Assembly (NCBI RefSeq): GCF_000285495.1
Contig: NZ_HE610980.1
Coordinates: 153,071-217,070 of the forward strand
DNA: 64,000 nucleotides
Direction of reading: 5' to 3'
DNA from: Oceanobacillus massiliensis str. N'diop
GTDB lineage: Bacteria > Bacillota > Bacilli > Bacillales > Amphibacillaceae
Shown here: positions 60,295 to 64,000 of the stretch, in pieces
How positions within the stretch are numbered: the first letter of the stretch is position 1
How the letters are laid out: each line of letters begins with the position of its first letter
The notes under the pieces: model-generated
Seen by the model: only the letters and a program-made list of their open reading frames with translations
The model's database searches: none
Told to the model about the DNA's origin: nothing
Position numbers and translations under genes: made by a program

Positions 60295-61074
60295 GTGAAG
60301 CAGGTTGTTTTAGAGATTGCAGATAAAATTACGAAAGCATATGATACGATGAAACCGATAGATTTCATCCGCCATAGCTACAGTCTGAATGAGGAAACTG
60401 CATATGCGGTTCAGGAGGAATTCATCGCACGGAAATGCAAACTGGAAAATGAGAAAATCGCCGGTTATAAAATCAGCATGACAAGTCCTGAAACACAAGC
60501 AATCGCACAGACAAATGAGCCGGCATACGGAACATTGCTATCCGCCAATTTGGTTAACAGCTCAGAGACAATCTCCCTTTCTGAATTATTTGCTCCATTG
60601 CTTGAACCTGAATTAATGTTTATTCTTACAGATGATCTATCCTTAGGCGCAAGTGAGGATGAGATTTTAGCCAACAGTAAAATAGCTGCCGGGCTAGAGA
60701 TACCAGATTCCAGATACATGGATTGGTTCCCTAATTTTTCCTTGGCAGATTTAATTTCCGATAATACAGCAACAGGCAGAGTCATTGTTTCAGATATGGT
60801 TGATCCCCCTTCCTTTGAAGAATTGGCAAACATAAAAATGAAATTATTCCATAACGGAGAGAATATCGGCACAGGAATCTCTTCAGAAGTGCTGGGAAAT
60901 CCCGCAAGTTCCGTTGCCTGGCTGACAAAAAAGCTATCGTCCCGCAATCAAGCTCTCAAAAAAGGGATGGTGATATCTTCCGGGACATTTATCCCCCCAC
61001 TCTCTGTTGAGCCCGGAAAATATCAGGCTACCTATAGCCATTTCGGTACAGCAGAGATTACGTTTTTACCTTAG
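60295..61074 (+). CDS. 2-keto-4-pentenoate hydratase-like protein (MhpD/FAH superfamily)
   Basis: A 259-residue protein related to 2-hydroxypenta-2,4-dienoate hydratase and 4-oxalocrotonate decarboxylase. It has GYKISMTSPETQ, the metal motif LEPELMF and a late SSGTFIPPLSVEPG. It acts on 2-keto or enol acids with Mg2+. Its place at the end of a SAM-I operon is unusual. GTG start 9 nt after AAGGAG. The stop codon TAG is made of TA from a target duplication and G from the MITE that follows; before the insertion the frame would have ended at the same codon with TAA. Confidence 0.8.
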   Translation: MKQVVLEIADKITKAYDTMKPIDFIRHSYSLNEETAYAVQEEFIARKCKLENEKIAGYKISMTSPETQAIAQTNEPAYGTLLSANLVNSSETISLSELFAPLLEPELMFILTDDLSLGASEDEILANSKIAAGLEIPDSRYMDWFPNFSLADLISDNTATGRVIVSDMVDPPSFEELANIKMKLFHNGENIGTGISSEVLGNPASSVAWLTKKLSSRNQALKKGMVISSGTFIPPLSVEPGKYQATYSHFGTAEITFLP

Positions 61075-61452
61075 GCTGTTTTCTCAAAGATTGTTGTTTT
61101 TCATAAAATATATACACTGTGACGTAACTTGGCGATGAGCTTATCTCCGCTCCGGAAATACACTTCGCTTTCCCGCTGGAGTCTCCGTGTATTCCCTGCG
61201 CTAAGATTTGGCTTTCTGAATCAAATTACTGATATTCAATTATTAAGCTGATTGATTGGAGCGCAGGGCAGTCGACTCCTGCGGGAAAAGCAACGGCTGA
61301 AGATCCCGCAGGAAGCCGGGCTTGCTTCTGAGGAAGCTGAAGCGTTGCCCGCGGAAAGCGACTGCCCGGAGCGGAAATCGAGTGTTGCTGTTATGTCGCA
61401 GTTTCTATCAAATACAAAGTTAGAAATAACAACAATACTTACGAAAAGAGCC
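61074..61452. mobile_element. MITE-like element, 379-bp copy with inverted core
   Basis: The left end GGCTGTTTTCTCAAAG and right end TTACGAAAAGAGCC are flanked by the perfect 8-bp duplication TTACCTTA (61066-61073, 61453-61460). The termini have the same orientation as in the 22085 copy, but the core runs in reverse complement (GCTGATTGATTGGAGCGCAG here against CTGCGCTCCAATCAATCAGC there). Confidence 0.9.
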
Positions 61453-61470
61453 TTACCTTAAAAACCGAAA

Positions 61471-61511
61471 GATGAAGGTGTCCCGCCGCAACTGGCGGGT
61501 CACCAATTCAT
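61471..61511 (-). terminator. Hairpin downstream of glgP, probable terminator
   Basis: Nested pairs GATGAA/TTCATC, GGTG/CACC and CCCGCC/GGCGGG around GCAACT; T-rich on the minus strand after TTTCGG. It lies 35 bp past the glgP stop. Confidence 0.55.
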
Positions 61512-61545
61512 CCGTCCATTCAGCTCCTCAAACAAACCATCTTCC

Positions 61546-63975
61546 CTATTTCCGCTTTAATTTCCAGATTTCGGTTGCATATTCCTGTATCGTCTGATCA
61601 CTGGAAAACTTACCGGAATAGGCGATGTTGGTGACACTCATATTCAGCCAGGTCATCCTGTCCCGATAAGCACGCTCTGCCAGCTCATGCGTTTCCAAAT
61701 ACGGTTCGAAATCTTTCAAGACAAAGTATGGATCATTGTGATAGAGGATATTGTAATAGATATCTTTGAATTCGATATTATGCACACCAAACTCGCCTTG
61801 ATTCAGCTGATCCAATATCCTTTTGATCCGATCGTCCGTATTGTACAGATCTCTGGCATGATAACCACCATGCTGATAATACTCGAGAACCTCATCGGCA
61901 GACAGGCCAAAAATAAACATGTTCCGGTCCCCAACCAAATCATTTATTTCGATATTGGCACCATCCATTGTCCCAAGTGTCAATGCTCCGTTCATCATCA
62001 TCTTCATATTCCCTGTACCAGATGCTTCTTTGCTGGCAGTCGATATCTGTTCACTGATATCTGCTGCAGGAATAATCTTCTCAGCAATACTTACATTATA
62101 ATTTTCCATAAAGATAACTTTCAGCCTATCCTTAACACTCGGGTCATAATTCACAATAGAAGCTACTGTGTTAATCAGCTTAATTACTTCTTTTGCCAAG
62201 TGGTAGCTTGGTGCAGCCTTCGCTCCGAATATAAATGTGCGCGGGGTCATGTCCTGATTCGGATTTTCCTTCAATTCATTGTAAAGATAAATAATGTGAA
62301 ATACATTCAACAGCTGCCGTTTATATTCATGCAGCCGTTTAATCTGGACATCGAATATGGACCTTTCATCAACGGTAATTCCTATATGCTGCTTAATATA
62401 GTTAGCCAATTCCCTCTTATTCTCATGTTTCACTTGATTAAATTTCTCCAGCAAAGCGCTGTCACTGGAATGTTTCAGCAGACTGATCAGCTGTTTTGGC
62501 CGTTTAATCCATTGAGGTCCGATCACATCTGTTATCAGCTCCGCCAATTTGGGATTGGCCTGCATCAGCCATCTCCTATGGGTAATGCCGTTAGTCTTAT
62601 TGTTAAACTTATCTGGAAAAAGCGTATAAAAATCCTTCATTTCTTTTTTCTTTAAAATCTCTGTATGGATTTTTGCGACACCATTGACACTGAAGCTGCC
62701 GACGATTGCGAGTCTCGCCATATGGACACGTTCATATGCAATAATTGCAAGTTCAGGAATCTTATCCCTCAGTTCTTCATGGTCAAACCAGATCCCTTGG
62801 CAAAATCTGTTATTGATCTCATCTATAATCATAAATATCCTCGGCAGAAGAGACTTGATCATATCTGTTGGCCAGGTCTCCAGCGCCTCACTCAATGTCG
62901 TGTGATTCGTATAGGCGAAAACCTTTGTCGTGACCTGCCATGCATTTTCCCAGCTGAATCCTTCCTCATCCATTAAAATCCGCATTAATTCAGGAATGGC
63001 CAGACTTGGATGAGTATCATTTATTTGAATAACTACTTTTTCTGCCAATTTACTTAATGACATTCTATTATTCGTTTTAAAATGCTTCAGGATATTTTGG
63101 ATACTAGCCGATACAAGGAAATATTGCTGCTTTAAACGAAGTTCCTTGCCTTCATAGCTGGAATCATCGGGATATAAAAATCCAGATATTTGTTCAATGG
63201 AATGTTCATGTGCAAGGTCACGATAAAATTGCTTGTTTCCCTCCAGCCTATCGCTATTATTAGAAAATATCGATTCGGCGCTCCACAGTCTTAACGTATT
63301 TACCGTGCCATTTTCATATCCGACAACAGGTATATCGTACGGAACAGCCATTACTTTATCTGTATTCTTGTATTCAAATTCAAGTGTTCCATCATTTCGT
63401 TTGTACATATGTACATCACCATGGAATTGAATAACAACCGCTTCTTCCTCTGTTCTCGATTCCCATGGATATGGGTCGGTTAGCCAATAGTCCGGAAGTT
63501 CAACTTGATTGCCATGGATAATCCGCTGTTCAAACAGCCCATATCGATACCTGATGCCGAATCCGTGTCCAGGATAGTTGAGCGAAGCTAATGAATCAAG
63601 AAAACAAGCCGCAAGCCGGCCAAGTCCGCCATTCCCAAGTCCGGCATCATGCTCCTCCGCGAAAACCTCCTGCGGGTTAAAGCCCATCTGCTCAAGCGCA
63701 GTCTTGGCCTCATCAAGCATGCCGTAATTTAATAGATTGCTTTCCAGCAATCTGCCTATCAGAAATTCCATCGATAAATAATATACCTCTTTTAGCTTCT
63801 CATCTTTATAATATTTACGCGTCCGAAACCATTGCTGTTTCACTTCTTCATTTACAATCGAAGCAAGAGCATAATAAATATCTTTAGGTGTCGCTTCCTT
63901 CACTTCTCTTCCCTTATCGGCAATCAGCTGTCTTAAAATCTTTTCTTTCAGTGCATCGGCCATTAATTGAGTCAA
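61546..63975 (-). CDS. glgP: GlgP, glycogen phosphorylase
   Basis: An 809-residue GT35 phosphorylase that releases glucose 1-phosphate from glycogen. The PLP-site motif EASGTGNMKMMMNG is near residue 640, with conserved GNGGLGRLAACFLDSLASL (about 120-138) and NDTHPSLAIPELMRIL. The length is normal for bacterial enzymes. I keep the TTG start at 63975, which has GAGAGGTG 5 nt upstream; an ATG four codons later is an alternative. In Bacillus it is the last gene of glgBCDAP, so the other glycogen genes probably lie beyond the right edge. Confidence 0.95.
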   Translation of the reverse strand: MTQLMADALKEKILRQLIADKGREVKEATPKDIYYALASIVNEEVKQQWFRTRKYYKDEKLKEVYYLSMEFLIGRLLESNLLNYGMLDEAKTALEQMGFNPQEVFAEEHDAGLGNGGLGRLAACFLDSLASLNYPGHGFGIRYRYGLFEQRIIHGNQVELPDYWLTDPYPWESRTEEEAVVIQFHGDVHMYKRNDGTLEFEYKNTDKVMAVPYDIPVVGYENGTVNTLRLWSAESIFSNNSDRLEGNKQFYRDLAHEHSIEQISGFLYPDDSSYEGKELRLKQQYFLVSASIQNILKHFKTNNRMSLSKLAEKVVIQINDTHPSLAIPELMRILMDEEGFSWENAWQVTTKVFAYTNHTTLSEALETWPTDMIKSLLPRIFMIIDEINNRFCQGIWFDHEELRDKIPELAIIAYERVHMARLAIVGSFSVNGVAKIHTEILKKKEMKDFYTLFPDKFNNKTNGITHRRWLMQANPKLAELITDVIGPQWIKRPKQLISLLKHSSDSALLEKFNQVKHENKRELANYIKQHIGITVDERSIFDVQIKRLHEYKRQLLNVFHIIYLYNELKENPNQDMTPRTFIFGAKAAPSYHLAKEVIKLINTVASIVNYDPSVKDRLKVIFMENYNVSIAEKIIPAADISEQISTASKEASGTGNMKMMMNGALTLGTMDGANIEINDLVGDRNMFIFGLSADEVLEYYQHGGYHARDLYNTDDRIKRILDQLNQGEFGVHNIEFKDIYYNILYHNDPYFVLKDFEPYLETHELAERAYRDRMTWLNMSVTNIAYSGKFSSDQTIQEYATEIWKLKRK

Positions 63976-64000
63976 GGAAACACCTCTCCCTATCCATAGA

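Noticed and set aside
61687-62655. Long plus-strand open frame of 322 codons
   Set aside because: It lies entirely antisense to glgP, whose motifs are clear. The composition is unlike a protein with a known fold, and it has no ribosome site.

Overview
The window looks like the chromosome of a low-to-moderate GC, spore-former-type Bacillota, most likely a Bacillaceae member of the Oceanobacillus/Virgibacillus kind. This is inferred from strong GGAGG-type ribosome binding sites, TTG/GTG starts, close B. subtilis-type counterparts for many proteins (TenA, YkhA, HflX, VmlR, MhqD, YfkAB, YtrA, MtnE, GlgP), and osmoadaptive genes such as a BCCT transporter. No rRNA, tRNA, prophage, CRISPR array or transposase gene was seen.

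Layout. 1-3090: thiamin salvage operon thiW(partial)-tenA-thiD-thiM-thiE. 3337-8530: TipA/Mta-like MerR regulator, a Gly/Pro-rich protein, a BCCT carrier, a YisP-like squalene/phytoene synthase family protein and small membrane proteins. 8729-13158: hom-thrC-thrB and a lone argF with tandem ARG-box-like sites. 13336-17550: YwbD-type methyltransferase, GNAT enzyme, DUF3219 protein, YkhA-type thioesterase, a cobalamin riboswitch interrupted by a 703-bp mobile element, and a small type I toxin-like gene. 17764-22056: PadR/HAAS membrane module, YqxD-type protein, macrolide phosphotransferase homologue, hflX. 23425-29237: VmlR-like ABC-F with an attenuator leader, fetAB, and an mhqR-type quinone-stress operon. 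29284-40095: Ca2+/Na+ exchanger, preQ1-riboswitch-controlled queT, DUF3891, MscS channel, metA (acetyl-type), NUDIX, YfkAB radical SAM, catalase, SRPBCC, aroD. 40273-50243: several ABC modules with their own GntR, PadR or TetR regulators (including a GntR-ABC ATPase fusion), and ecsC. 50725-54003: ribA-ribD pair, a nucleotidase and a GntR regulator. 54248-61074: brnQ, a MtnE-like aminotransferase, then a SAM-I riboswitch operon metN-metI-hydroxyacid oxidase-hydratase. 61546-end: glgP.

The most interesting signals are these. (1) A MITE-like family (GGCTGTTTTCTC left end, GAAAAGAGCC right end) has three complete copies, each flanked by a perfect 8-bp target duplication, plus one 3'-truncated copy and smaller fragments. 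One copy splits a cobalamin riboswitch in its P3 loop, one abuts the hflX ribosome binding site, and one supplies the last base of a stop codon. In one copy the core is inverted relative to the ends. (2) The aminotransferase plus SAM-I operon reads as a candidate route for importing a methionine analogue, oxidising its 2-hydroxy acid and transaminating it to methionine, with metQ absent. (3) The ABC-F gene has a 20-codon leader ORF whose end overlaps a perfect antiterminator arm. (4) A GntR repressor domain is fused in frame to an ABC ATPase with an internal start site. (5) Three 77-78 bp spaced copies of a CAAACGTTTG palindrome lie upstream of ribA-ribD. (6) A long hairpin RNA candidate lies upstream of hflX.
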